Positions 49,031-60,773 of a stretch of 64,000 nucleotides of DNA are shown one piece after another. The notes beneath the pieces are model-generated. The model did not search any database and was not told the DNA's origin. It saw only the letters and a list, made by a program, of their open reading frames with translations. The DNA comes from Cristatella mucedo. Its lineage: Eukaryota > Bryozoa > Phylactolaemata > Cristatellidae. The stretch covers positions 1-64,000 of the forward strand of contig WPIO01000357.1 of NCBI GenBank assembly GCA_009760855.2, written 5' to 3'. Made by a program: the position numbers and the translations under genes. Numbering within the stretch: the stretch's first letter is position 1; each line of letters begins with the position of its first letter.

Positions 49031-51045
49031 ATGACTCATTTCGCACGAGTTCGCAGCAGATCGCGGAATATTTTCATACTTCAAATCAGCCCGTCGCAGT
49101 GTGAGGTCGCTGGGTGCAGAGTGCCGCACCTTGCTTCAAGCAACTTGCACTTCAATAATTCCTTTAGCACGAGTTCGCTGCAGATTGCGGAATATTTACA
49201 CACTTTTAATCAGCTCGTATGAGCATGCGGTAGCTTGCAGAAGAGTGATGCAATTTTTTTTTTAAACCATTCGCACTTGAATGACTCATTTCGCACGAGT
49301 TCGCAGCCGATCGCCGAATTCCTAGAAACTTCAAATCTCTTTGTCGCAGCGTGCAATAGCTGGCAGCAAAGTGGTGCAATTTGGTTTAAGCCAATCGCTT
49401 TTGAATAACTTATTTCGAACGAGTTTGCAGCAGGTCGCAGATTCTCTACACACTTGAAATCTGCTTCTCGGAGCGTGCAGAAGCTAGAAGCAGAGTGCTG
49501 CACCTAGTTTTGAGCCATTCGAACTTAAATAACTCATTTCGGACGAGTTCGCCGCAGATAGCGGAATATTTTTACAGTTCAAATCAGCTTGTCCCAGCTT
49601 GCAGTTGCTTGCAGCCGAGGGCTGCACCTTGCTTAATGCCACTCGCACTTCAATAACTCATTTCCCACGAGGTCGCAGTGGTTTCCGGAATATGTACACA
49701 CTTTTAGTTCGCTTTTCGGAGCGTGCATAGCTGGCAGCAGAATGATGCAATTTGTTTTAAGCCATTCGCAATTTATTAATATATTTTGCACGAGTTCGCA
49801 GCAGTTCGCAGATTATCTACACACTTTTAATCCGCTCGTCGCAGCGAGCAATCTCTGGCAGCACAGTGCTGCACCTAGCATTAGGCCATTCACCCTTGAA
49901 TAACTCATTTCGTACGAGTTCGCAGCAGTTTGCGGATTATATAGACACTTTTAATCTGCTCGTCAGAGCGTGCGGTACATGGCAGCAGAGTGATGCAATT
50001 TCTTTTAAGCCATTCGCACTTGAATAACTCATTTCACACGAGTTCGCAGCAGATGGCGGAATATCTACAGACTTTAAATCTGCTTTTCGAAGCGTGCTGT
50101 AGCTGGCAGCTGAGTGCCGCACCTTGTTTTACGCCATTTGCCCTTAAATAACTCATTTCGCACGAGTTCCCAGCGGATTGCGGAATATCTACACGATTTA
50201 AACCTGCTCGTGGCAGCATGTGGTAGCTTGCAGCAGAGTGCTGCACCTTTTTTTAAGCTATTGGCACTTCAATAATTCATTTCGCACAAGTTCGCAGCAG
50301 ATCGCGGATTGTCTACACACTTTTAATCCGCTCGTCGGAGCATGGGGTAGCTGAATAAAGAGTGATGCAATTCGCCTTAAGCCGTTCGCATTTGAATAAC
50401 TCATTTCGCACGAGTTCGCAGCAGATTGTGGAATACCTACACACATTAAATCTGCTTGTCGGAGCGTGCAGTAGCTGGCAGCTGAGTGCCGCACGTTGTT
50501 TTAAGCAATTCGCACTTGAATACCTCATTTCGCACGACTTCGCAGCGGATCGCGGATTATCTACACACTCTACATGTCCTTGAGACACTGTGCTGTAGCT
50601 CGCAGCAGAGTGCTGCACCTTATTTTTGGCTATTCGCAATTGAGTAACTCATTTCGTTTGAGTTCGCAGCATTTCGTGGAATATGTAGACACTTTTTAAA
50701 TGCTCGTCGGAGCGTGTGAGAGCTGGCAGAATAGTGATGCAATTTGTTTTAAGCCATTAGCACTTGAATAAATCTTTTCGCACGACTTCGCAGCAGATCG
50801 TGGAATATCTACAGACTTTCAATCAGCTTGTGGGAACGTGCAGTAGCTGGCAGCTGAGTGCTGCACCTTGTTTTAGTCCATTCACACTTAAATAGATCAT
50901 TTCGCACGAGTTCGCTGCAGATCGCGGAATATTTTTACACTTCAAATCTGCTCGTCGTACCGTGTGGTAGCTGGCAGCAGAGTGCTGCACCTTGTTAAAA
51001 ACCATTCGCACTTGACTAACTCATTTCGTACGAGCTAGCAGCTGA
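49031..51045 (+). repeat. HOR B copy 8, last unit, incomplete
   Basis: Standard B order up to about 51045. There the expected GATCGCCGAATATCTCG is replaced by GATCGCGGAATATCTAG and the sequence enters diverged monomers. It has a few more private substitutions than inner copies (GATTGTCTACAC near 50309, GTAGCTGAATAAAG near 50346), as expected at an array edge. Confidence 0.88.
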
Positions 51046-54000
51046 TCGCGGAATATCTAGAAACTTCAAATATGCTCGTCGCAGCATGCAATAGCTGGCA
51101 GCAGAGTGATGCAATTTGGTTTAAGCCATTCGCACTTGAATAACTTGTTTCGCACGAGTTAGCAGCAGATCGCAGATTCTCTGCACACTTTAAATCGTCT
51201 CGTCGGAGCGTGCGGCAGCTGGCAGCAGAGTGCTCCACCTGGTTTAAGGCCATTCGAACTTAAATAACTCATTTCGGACGAGTTCGCCGCAGATAGCGGA
51301 AAATTTTCACACTTCAAGTAAGCTCGTCCAAGCTTGCTGTAGCTGGCAGCCGAGTACAGCATCCGTTTTTATGCCACTCACACTTCAATAATTCAATTCG
51401 CTCGAGTTCGCAGCAGATCGCGGAATATCTAGACACTTTAAGTCATCTTCTCCCATCGTGCAGTAGCTGGGAGCAGAGTGATTTATTTGTTTTACGCCAT
51501 TCGCACTTGATTAACTCCTTTCGCACGAGTTCGCAGCAGATCGCAGATTATCTACACACTTTTAATCTGCTCGTGGCAGCGAGCAGTCTCTGGCAGCACA
51601 GTGCTGCACCTAGCACTAAGCCATTCACCCTTGAATAACTCATTTCGTACGAGTTCGCAGCAGTTTGCGGAATATGTAGACACTTTTAATCTGCTCGTCG
51701 GAGCATGCTGTACCTAGCAGCAGAGTGATGCAATTTGTTTTAAGCCGTTCGCACTTGAATAACTCATTTCGCACGAGCTGGCAGCAGATCGCGGAATACC
51801 TAGACACTTCAAATCTGCTCATCGCAGCGTGCAATAGCTGGCAGCAGAGTGGTTTAATTTAGTTAGGGCCATTCGAACTTGAATAAGTCATTTCGCACGA
51901 GTTCGCAGCAGATCGCGGAATATTTTCACACTTCAAATCAGCTCGTCGAAGTGGGAGGTCGCTGGGTGCAGAGTGCTGCATCTTGCTTTAAGCAACTTGC
52001 ACTTCAATAATTCGTTCCTCACGAGTTTGCAGCAGATTGCGGAACATTTACACACTTTTAATCAGCTCATCGGAGCATGCGGTAACTTGCAGAAGAGTGA
52101 TGCAATTTTTTTTAAACCATTCGAACTTGAATGACTTATTTCGCTCGAGTTCGCAGCAGATCGCGGAATATCTACACACTTTAAATCTGCTTATTGGAGC
52201 GTGCGGCAGCTGGCAGCTGAGTGTAACACCTTGTTTTAAGCCATTCGTTCTAGAATACCTCATTTCGCACGACTTCGCAGCAGAACGCGGATTATCTACA
52301 CACTTTAAATCTCCTTGACACACCGTGCTGTAGCTCGCAGCAGAGTGCTGCACCTTCTTTTTGGCTAATCGCAATTGAAAAACTCATTTCGTTCGAGTTC
52401 GCAGCAGTTCGCGGAATATGTAGTCACTTTTAATCTGCTCGTCGGAACGTGTGAAAGCTGGCAGAAGAGTGATGCAATTTGTTTTAAGCCATTACCACTT
52501 GAATAACCCTATTCGCACGACTTTGCAGCAGGTCGTGGAATATCTACAGACTTTGAATCAGCTTGTCGGAACGTGTAGTAGCTCGCAGCTAAGTGCTGCA
52601 CCTTGTTTTTAAGCCATTTGCACTTAAGTTGATCATTTCGCACGAGTTCGCTGCAGATCGCAGGAAATTTTCACACTTCAAATCTGCTCGTCGTACCGTG
52701 CGGTAGCTGGCAGCAGAGTGCTGCACCTTGTTAAAAGCCATTCGCACTTAACTAATTCATTTCGTACGAGCTATTAGCTGATCACGGAAAATCTAGAAAC
52801 TTCAAATCTGCTCGACGCAGCGTGCGGTAGCTGGCAGCAGAGTGCTGCACCTTGTTTTAAGCCATTCGCCCTTGAATGACTCATTTTGCACGAGTTCGCA
52901 GCAGATCGCTGAATACCTAGAAACTTTAAATCTGCTCGTCGCAGCGTGCAATAGCTGGCAGCAGAGTGGTGCAATTTGGTTTAGGCCAATCGCTTTTGAA
53001 TAACCTATTTCGAACGAGTTCGCAGCAGATCGCGGATTCTCTACACACTTTAAATCTGCTTCTCAGAGCGTGCAGCAGCTAGATGCAGAGTGCTGCACCT
53101 AGTTTTGAGCAATTCGAACTTAAATAACTCATTTCGGACGAGTTCGCCGCTGATAGCGGAATATTTTCACAGTTCAAATCATCTCGTCGCAGTTTGCTGC
53201 AGCTGGCTGCAGAGTGCTGCACCCTTCTTTAAGCCACTCGCACTTTAATTATTCATTCCGCACGAGTTCCTAGCGGATTGCAGGATATCTACACACTTTT
53301 AATTTGCTCGTCGGAGCGTGCATAGCTGGCAGCAGAGTGATGCAATTCGCTTTAAGCCATTCGCACTTGAATAACTCCTTTCGCACGAGTTCGCAGCAGA
53401 TCGCAGATTATCTACACACTTTAAATCTCCTTGACACACCGTGCCGTAGCTCGCAGCAGCGTGCTGCACCTTATTTTAGGCTATTCGCAATTGAGTAACT
53501 CATTTTGTTCGAGTTCGCAGCATTTCTCGGAATATGTAGACACTTTTTATCTGCTCGTCGGAGCGTGTGAGAGCTGGCAGAAGAGTGATGCAATTTGTTT
53601 TAAGCCATTAGCACTTGAATAACTCTTTTCGCACGACTTCCCAGCAGATCGTGGGCCTTCTACAGACTTTCAATCAGCTTGTCGGAACGTGCAGTAGCTG
53701 GCAGCTGAGTGCTGCACCTTGTTTTAGTTCATTCGCACCTTAATAGATCATTTCGCACGAGTTCGCTGCAGATCGCGGAATGTTTTTACACTTCAAATCT
53801 GCTCGTCGTACCGTGCGGTAGCTGGCAGCAGAGTGCTGCACCTTGTTAAAAGCCATTCGCACTTGACTAACTCATTTCGTACAAGCTAGCAGCTGATCGT
53901 GGATTATCTAGAAACTTCAAATCTGCTCGTCGCAGCGTGCAATAGCTGGCAGCAGAGTGATGCAATTTGGTTTAAGCCAATCGCACTCGAATAACTTATT

Positions 54001-54930
54001 TCGAACCAGTTCCCAGCAGATCGCAGATTCTCTACACACTTTAAATCTGCTCGTCGGAGCGTGCGGCAGCTGGCAGCAGAGTGCTGCACCTTGTTTTAAG
54101 CCATTCGAACTTAAATAACTCATTTTGGACGAGTTTGCCGCAGATAGCGGAATATTTTCACAGTTCAAATCAGCTTGTCCCAGCTTGCAGTAGCTTGCAG
54201 CTGAGTGCTGCACCTTGCTTAGTGCCACTCGCACTTCAATAATTCATTTCGCACGAGGGCACAGCGGATTGCTGAATATCTACACACTTTTAGTTCGCTC
54301 GTCGGAGCGTGCATTGCTGGCAGCAGAGTGATGCAATTTGTTGTAAGCCATTCACAATTTATTATATTATTTCGCACGAGTTCGCAGCAGATCGCAGATT
54401 ATCTACACACTTTTAATCTGCTCGTCGCAGCGAGCAGTCTCTGGCAGCACAGTGCTGCTCCTTGCGTTAAGCCATTCACCCTTGAATATCTAATTTCGCT
54501 CGAGTTCGCAGCAGTTCGCGGAATATGTAGACACTTTTAATCTGCTCGTCGGAGCGTGTGAAAGCTGGCAGAAGAGTGATGCAATTTTTTTTAAGATATT
54601 ACCACTTGAATAACCCTTTTTGCACGAGCTTGCAGCAGTTCGAGGAATATCTAGAAACTTTAAATCTGCTCGTAGCAGCGTGCAGAAGCTGGCAGCAGAG
54701 TGATGCAATTTATTTTAAGCCATTCTCACTTGAATAACTCACTTTGCACGAGTTCGCAGCAGATCGCGGAATATCCACACAATTCAAATCTGCTAGTTAG
54801 GGCGTGTGGTAGCTGCCAGCAGAGTGCTGCACCTTGCTTTAAGCAATTCGCACTTGAGTAAATCATTTTGCACGAGTTCGCAGCAGATCGCGGAATATCT
54901 ACTCACTTTAAATCAGCTAGTCGGAGTGTG
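51046..54930 (+). repeat. Diverged monomers, right flank of HOR B
   Basis: About 31 monomers of the same class as A and B, without a repeated multi-monomer block that I can see. Many resemble single monomers of A or B in a less derived state (for example about 52060-52360 resembles the A monomers near 13850-14090). No gene or other element is present. Confidence 0.75.
53700..54480 (+). repeat. Relic block resembling the precursor of HOR B
   Basis: The monomer order here parallels HOR B around 36.5-37.65 kb. It runs TTCATTCGCACCTTAATAG (53727), the TACAAGCTAGCAGCTGATCG unit, the GATTCTCTACACAC unit, the GACGAGTTTGCCGCAGATAG unit, the TTTTAGTTCGCTCGTCGG unit and a TTTATTATATTATTTCG unit (54358). 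About three monomers present in B are absent, and the sequences are closer to the general consensus. Confidence 0.6.
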
Positions 54931-55660
54931 CTGTAGGTCGCAGCAGGGTGGTACGCCTTGCTTTAGGCCAATCACACCTGATTACCTCATTTCGCATGAG
55001 TTCTCAGCAAACTCGGTATATCGAGACAGCTCGCATCAACTTGTCAGAGCTTGCCGTAGAGAGCAGCATAGTCCAGCATCTTGCTTTAGGTGTATCACGA
55101 CTGTGTATGACAACTCGCATAAGTTCGCGGCAGACATCAAAATATTGAGACACCTCGAATTTGCTTGTGGGAGCGTGCCGTAGCTCCCAACAAAGTGCTG
55201 CCCCTTGCTTTAAGCCAATCAAACCTGATTTAATCATTTCAACTGAGTTCGAAGCAGAACTCGGTATATCGAGACAGCTCGTGTAAGCTTTTTGTAGCCA
55301 TAGCGAGCAGCAGAGTGCTGCATCTTGCTTTAGGTGTATCACAACAGATTATGTACACTGGCATCAGTTTGCAGCATATCTCAAAGTATTGAAACACCTC
55401 AAATCTGCTTTTCAGAGCGTGCCGTAGCTCACAACAGACTGCTGTGCCTTGCTTTAGCCTAATCGCATCTGAATAATTCAATTGACATGAGCAGGCACCA
55501 GAACTCGATATATCAAGACTGCTCATGTACGCTTGTCGGAGTTTGTGGTAGCGCCCAGCAGAGTGCTGCGTCTGTGCTTTAGGTGTATCGCGACTGATTA
55601 TGACAACTCGCATCAGTTCGCCATAGATCTCGGAATATCGAGACGCCTCGAATCTGCTCG
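54930..55660 (+). repeat. Alpha/beta dimer repeat, first block
   Basis: From about 54930 the sequence switches to two alternating classes. Alpha has GCCAATCGCACCTGATTA and CTCGGTATATCGAGAC. Beta has GGTGTATCGCGACTGATTATG and CTCGGAATATCGAGAC. The beta landmark recurs about every 248 bp (55088, 55334, 55579). About three dimers are present before the array reverts to the left-hand class. Confidence 0.85.
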
Positions 55661-56450
55661 TCGGAACGTGCGGTAGCTGACGGCAGATTGCTTTACTTTG
55701 CTTGAGGCCATTCCCACTCGAATAGATCATTTCGCACGAGTTCCCAGCAGATCGCAGAATATTTTTAGACTTTAAGTTTGCTTGTCGTAGCCTGCAGAAG
55801 CTGGCGGCTGAGTGCTGCACCTGGTTTTAAGCCATTCGCACTTCAATAATTCATTTCGTTCGAGTTCGCAGCAGATCGCGAAATATCTAGACACTTTAAG
55901 TCGTCTCGTCCCTGCGTGCCGTAGCTGGTAGCAGAGTGATTCAATTTGTTTTACGCCATTCGCACTTGATTAACTTCTTTTGCAAGAGTTCGCAGCAGAT
56001 CGCAGATTATCTACACACTTTTACTCAGTTCGTCGCAGCTAGCAGTCTCTGGCAGCACAGTGCTGCCCTAGCATTAAGCCATTCACCCTTGAATAACTCA
56101 TTTTGTACGAGTTCGCAGGAGTTTGCAGAATATGTAGACACTTTTAATCTGCTCGTCGGAGCATGCTGTACCTAGCAGCAGAGTGATGCAATTTGTTTGA
56201 AGCCATTCGCACTTGAATAACCCATTTCACGCGAGTTGGCAGCAGATGGCGGAATATCTACAGACTTTAAATCTGCTTTTCGAAGCGTGCGGTAGCTGGC
56301 AGCTGAGTGTTGCACCTTGTTTTAGGCCAATCGCCCTCAATAACTCATTTCGCACGAGTTCGCAGCGGATTGCGGAATATCTACACATTTCAAACCTGCT
56401 CGTGGCAGAATGCGGTAGCTTGCAGCAGAGTGCTGCACCTTGTTTTAGGC
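55660..56450 (+). repeat. Island of left-hand monomer class within the dimer domain
   Basis: About six monomers here are of the class found left of 54.9 kb (TTTTAAGCCATTCGCAC, CACACTTTTAATCTG). They are close to L-flank blocks such as 5.64-6.05 kb and 10.95-11.4 kb, including GATGGCGGAATATCTACAGAC at 56246. Both edges fall inside the conserved half of a monomer. Confidence 0.82.
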
Positions 56451-57485
56451 CAATCGCACCAGAATAACCCATTTCGCATAAGTTCGCAGAAGAACTCGGT
56501 ATATCGAGACACCTCGCGTCAGCTCGTATGAGCTTGCTATAGCGACCAGCAGAGTGCTGCATCTTGCTTTACGTGTATCGCGACTGATTATGTAAACTCG
56601 CATCAGTTCGCAGCATATCTCGGAATATCGAGAAACCACGACTCTGGTCGTCGGACCGTGGCGCAGCTCCCAGGAGGGTGCTTCGACTTGCTTTAGGCCA
56701 ATTGCACCTGACTAATGTATTTCCCATGAGTTCGCTGCAACACTCGGTATATCGAGACGGCTCGCGTCAGCTCGTCGGAGCTTGCTGTAGCGGGCAGCAG
56801 AGTGCTACGTTTTGCCTTAGGTGTATTGCGACTGATTATGTCAACTAGCATGAGTTTTGCAGCATATCTCAAAATATTGAATCACCTCGAATCCGCTTGT
56901 CAGAGCGTGCTGTAGCTCCTAACAGAGTGCTGAGCCTTGCTTTATGCCAATCATACCTGAATAATTTATTTGACGTGACCACGCAGCAGAACTCGATATG
57001 CCGAGAGTCCTCGTGTAAGCTTGTCGGAGCTTGCGGTCGCGCCCAGCAGAGTGCTGCGTATCGCTTCACGTGTTTCGCCACTGATTACGTCAACTCGCAT
57101 CAGTTTGCAGCATATCTCGGGATATCGAGACACCTCAAATCTGCTTGTCTGAGCGTCCCGTAGCTCGCAGCAGAGTGCTTCAACTTCCTTTAGGCCAATC
57201 CCACGTGACTAACTCATTTCGCATGAGTTCGCAGCACAACTCGGTACATCGAGACAGCTCGCATCTGATTGCCGGAGCTTCCCGTATAGCCCAGCAATGC
57301 AGGGTCTGGCTTTAGGTGCATCGCGACAAATTATGTCAGCTCGCATCAGTTCGCAGCGGATATCGGAATATCGAGACACGGCGAATCGACTTGTTGAAGT
57401 GTGCCCTATCTCCCAGCAGAGTGCTGGGCCTTGCTTTAGGCCAATCGCACCCGATTAACTCATTTCGTATGAGTTGGTAGCGAAA

Positions 57486-57499
57486 CTCGATATATCGAG
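57486..57499. repeat. Perfect 14 bp palindrome in alpha monomer
   Basis: CTCGATATATCGAG is identical to its own reverse complement. Most alpha monomers have CTCGGTATATCGAG, one base short of perfect symmetry. Confidence 0.95.
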
Positions 57500-58597
57500 G
57501 CACGTCTCATGAGCTCGTCGGAGCTTTCCCAAGCGGGCTGCAGTGCTGGAACTTGCTTTAGGTGTATCGCGACTGATTATGACAACTCGCATTAGTTTGC
57601 AGTAGATGTCGGAATATCGAGGCACCTCAAATCTGCTCGTCGGTGCGTTCCGTAGGTCGAAGCAGAGTGCAGCGCCTTGCTTTAGGCCAATTGTACCTGA
57701 TTACGTCGTTTGGCATGAGTTCCCAGCAGCACTCGGTATATCGAGACAGCTCGTGTCAGCTCGTCAGAGCTTGCGGTAGAGAGCATGAAAGTGCTCCATC
57801 TTGCTTTAGGTGTATTGGGACTGGTTATGCACACTCGTATCAGTTTGCAGCATATCTCGGAAATTCGAGAAACCATGAATCGGCTCGTCGGAGCGTGCCG
57901 TAGCTCGGTGCAGATAGCTCTGACTTTCTTTAGGCCAATCGCACCTGACTAACTTATTTCGCATGAGTTCGCAGCAAAACGCAGTGTGTCACGACAGCTC
58001 GCGTCAGCTTGTCGGAGTTTGCCGTAGCGTGCAGAAGAGTGCTGCATCTTGCTTTAGGAGTATCACGACTGATTATGTACACTGGTATCAGTTAGCAGCA
58101 TATCTCCTAATATTGAGAAACCACGAATCTGGTCGTCGGATCTTGCCGTAGCACACAGCAGAGTGCTGAGCCTTTTTTAAGCCTATCGTAAGTGATTATG
58201 TCAATTCACATCAGTTAGCGGCAGATCTCGGATTATCGAGACACCTTGAATCTGCTCGTCGGAGCGTGCAGTAGGTCGTAGCAAAGTGCTACGCCTTGCT
58301 TTAGGCCAATCGCACCTGATTACCTCATTTCACATGAGTTTGCAGCAGCACTCAGTATATCGTAACAGCTAGTGTCACCTCGTCGGAGCTTCCGGAGCGA
58401 GAGGGAGAGTGCTTCATCTTGCCTTTGGTGTATTGCGACTGATTATGTACACTCGCATCAGTTCCCAGCATATATCGGAATATCAAGAAACCGCAAATAT
58501 TCTCATCGGAGCATGCCGTAACACGGAGCAGAGTGCTCCGACTTGATTTACGCTGATGCCCCCTGATTAACTCAGTTTGCGTGAGTTTGAAGTGAAA

Positions 58598-58611
58598 CTC
58601 GATATATCGAG
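58598..58611. repeat. Perfect 14 bp palindrome in alpha monomer
   Basis: Same CTCGATATATCGAG sequence as at 57486. The copy 2904 bp downstream (61502) has decayed to CGCGATACATCGAG. Confidence 0.95.
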
Positions 58612-59489
58612 ACAGGACGCATCCGCTCGTCGGAGCTTGCTGTAGCCCGCTGCTGTGCTGCGTCTTGCTTTAGGTGTATCGCGAATAGTTATGACAAATC
58701 CCATCAGTTTTCGGCAGATGTCGTAATATCAAGACACCTCTAATCTGGTCATCCGAGAGTGCTCTAGCTAGCAGCAGAGTGTTGCATCTTGCTGTAGGTG
58801 TATCGTAACTGATTATGTACTCTCGCATCAGTTTGCAGAATATCTCGGAATATCGAGACACCACGAATCTGCTCGTTGGAGCGTGCAGCAGCTTGCAGAA
58901 GAGTGCTCCCATTTGCTTAAGGCCAATCGCACCTGACTAACTCATTTCGCATGTGTTCGCAGCAAAACTCAGTATATCGAGACAGCTGGCGTCCGCTCGT
59001 CTGAGGTTGCCGTATAGCCCAGCAGTGCTGCGACTTGCTTTAGGTGTACCGCGACTGATTATGTGCAATCGCATCAGTTAGCAGCATATTTCGGAATATC
59101 GAGAAGCAACGAATCTTGTCGTCGGAGCGAGCCGTAGCTCGCAGCAGAGTGCTCTGACTTGCTTTAGGCTAATCGCACCTGACTAACTTATTTCGCATGA
59201 GATCGCAGCAAAACTTGGTATATCGAGACAGCTCGCATCAGCTTGTCGATACTTGCCGTAGCGAGCAGCAGAGTGCTGCATCTTGCTTTAGGTGTATCAC
59301 GACTGACTATGTACACTGGCATCAGTTAACAGCATATCTCGGAATATTGAGAACCCACGAATCTGGTCGTTGGATCGTGCAGTAGCACACAGCAGAGTGC
59401 TGAGCCTTTTTTAAGCCTATCGCGACTGATTATGTCAACTCGCATCAGTTCGCCGCAGATCTCAGAATTTCGAGACAGCTCAAATCTAC

Positions 59490-59785
59490 ACGTCGGAGCA
59501 TGCCGTAGCTGGCAGCAGAGTGCTGCACCTTGTTTTAAGCCATTCGCACTTGACTAACTCATTTCGCACGAGCTCGCAGCTGATCGCGGAATATCTAGAA
59601 ACTTCAAATCTGCTCGTAACAGTGTGCGGTAGCTGGCAGCAGAGTGATGCAATTTGTTTTAAGCCATTCGCACTTGAATAACTCATTTCGTACGAGTTCG
59701 CAGCAGATCGCGGAATATCTATACACTTTAAATCTGCTTGTCAGAGCGTGCGGTAGCTGGCAGCAGAGTGCTGCACCTTGCTCAA
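59490..59785 (+). repeat. Small island of left-hand monomer class
   Basis: A little over two monomers with GCTGCACCTTGTTTTAAGCC and CGCACTTGAATAACTC features are embedded in dimers. The homologous stretch 2904 bp downstream (about 62395 on) continues as dimer without the island. So it was inserted here, or removed there, after the super-repeat formed. Confidence 0.8.
59512..59526. repeat. Representative monomer hairpin (GCAGCA-GAG-TGCTGC)
   Basis: A six-base perfect inverted repeat around a three-base centre. It is listed once as an example and recurs in a large share of all monomers, left and right. In beta monomers of the form CGCAGCAGAGTGCTGCG the stem extends to seven pairs. Variants such as GCAGCAGAGTGATGC or GCAGCTGAGTGCCGC weaken it. 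Confidence 0.9.
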
Positions 59786-60759
59786 GGCCAATCGCACCTG
59801 ACTAACTCATTTGGCATGTGTTTGCAGCAAATCTCAGAATATCGAGGCAGCTGGCATCAGCCCGTCGGAGCGAGCAGCAGGGTGTTGCAGCTTGCTTTAG
59901 GTATATCGCGACTGATTATGTATACTCGCATTAGTTTGCAGCATATCTCTGGATATTGAGAAACCACGAATCTGGTCATCGGAGCGTGCAGTAGGTCGCA
60001 GCAGAGTGCTTCGACTTGCAATAGGCCAACCGCACCTGACTTACTTATTTCGCATGAGATTGCAGCAAAACTCAGTATATCGAGACAGCTTGCTTCTGCT
60101 CGTCGGAGCATGCCTTTGCAAGCAGCAGAGTGCTGCATCTTGCTTTACGTGTATCGTGAGTGATTATGTACACTTGCATCAGTTAGCAGCATATCTCGGA
60201 ATGTCGAGACGCCTCGAATCTGCTCGTTGGAGCTTGCTGTAGCGACGAGCAGAGTGCTTCGTCTTTTTTAAGGCCTATCGCGACTGATTATGTCAACTCG
60301 CATCAGTGCGTGGCAGATCTCAGAATACAGAGACGCCTTAAATCTACTCGTCTGAGCGTGCGGTAGCTCAAAGCAGAGTGCTGAGATTTCCATAAGGCCA
60401 ATCAAGCTTGATTAACTCATTTCGCATTAGTTCACAGCAGAACTCGGTTAGACTGAGACAGCGTGTGTCAGCACGTCGGAGCTTGCCGTAGCGTGCTGCA
60501 GAGTGCTGCTTAGGGCCTATCGAAACAGATTACGACAAATCGCATATGTTCGCGGCAGATATAGAAATTTCTAGAGAACTCGAATATACTCGTCAGAGCC
60601 TGCCGTGCGTCAACTCGCCTCAGTTCGCAGCAGATCTCACAATATCGAGACACGTTAAATCAGCTCGTCGGAGCGTGCCGTGCCTCACAGCAGAGTGCTC
60701 TGACTTGCTTTAGGCCAATCGCACCCGATTAACTCGTTTCGCATGAGTTCGCAGCGAAA

Positions 60760-60773
60760 CTCGATATATCGAG
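60760..60773. repeat. Perfect 14 bp palindrome in alpha monomer
   Basis: CTCGATATATCGAG; partner of the site at 57486 in the 3274 bp super-repeat. Confidence 0.95.

Larger units (their letters stand above)
56450..59490 (+). repeat. Alpha/beta dimer repeat, second block
   Basis: About 12 dimers of 248 bp. Units here are clearly diverged from one another. Parts recur downstream: 57.4-57.9 kb at +3274 bp, 58.2-59.5 kb at +2904 bp, and 56.49-57.2 kb at about +6480 bp. This is a diverged super-repeat of the dimer. Confidence 0.85.

Noticed and set aside
55239-55820. Longest open frame, 193 codons on the minus strand
   Set aside because: It lies entirely in dimer satellite, its peptide is made of the same motifs (HSA, LRQA/LRRA, CELM) as dozens of other frames, and it has no conserved domain or independent codon pattern. 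Diverged dimers simply lack stops in that frame.
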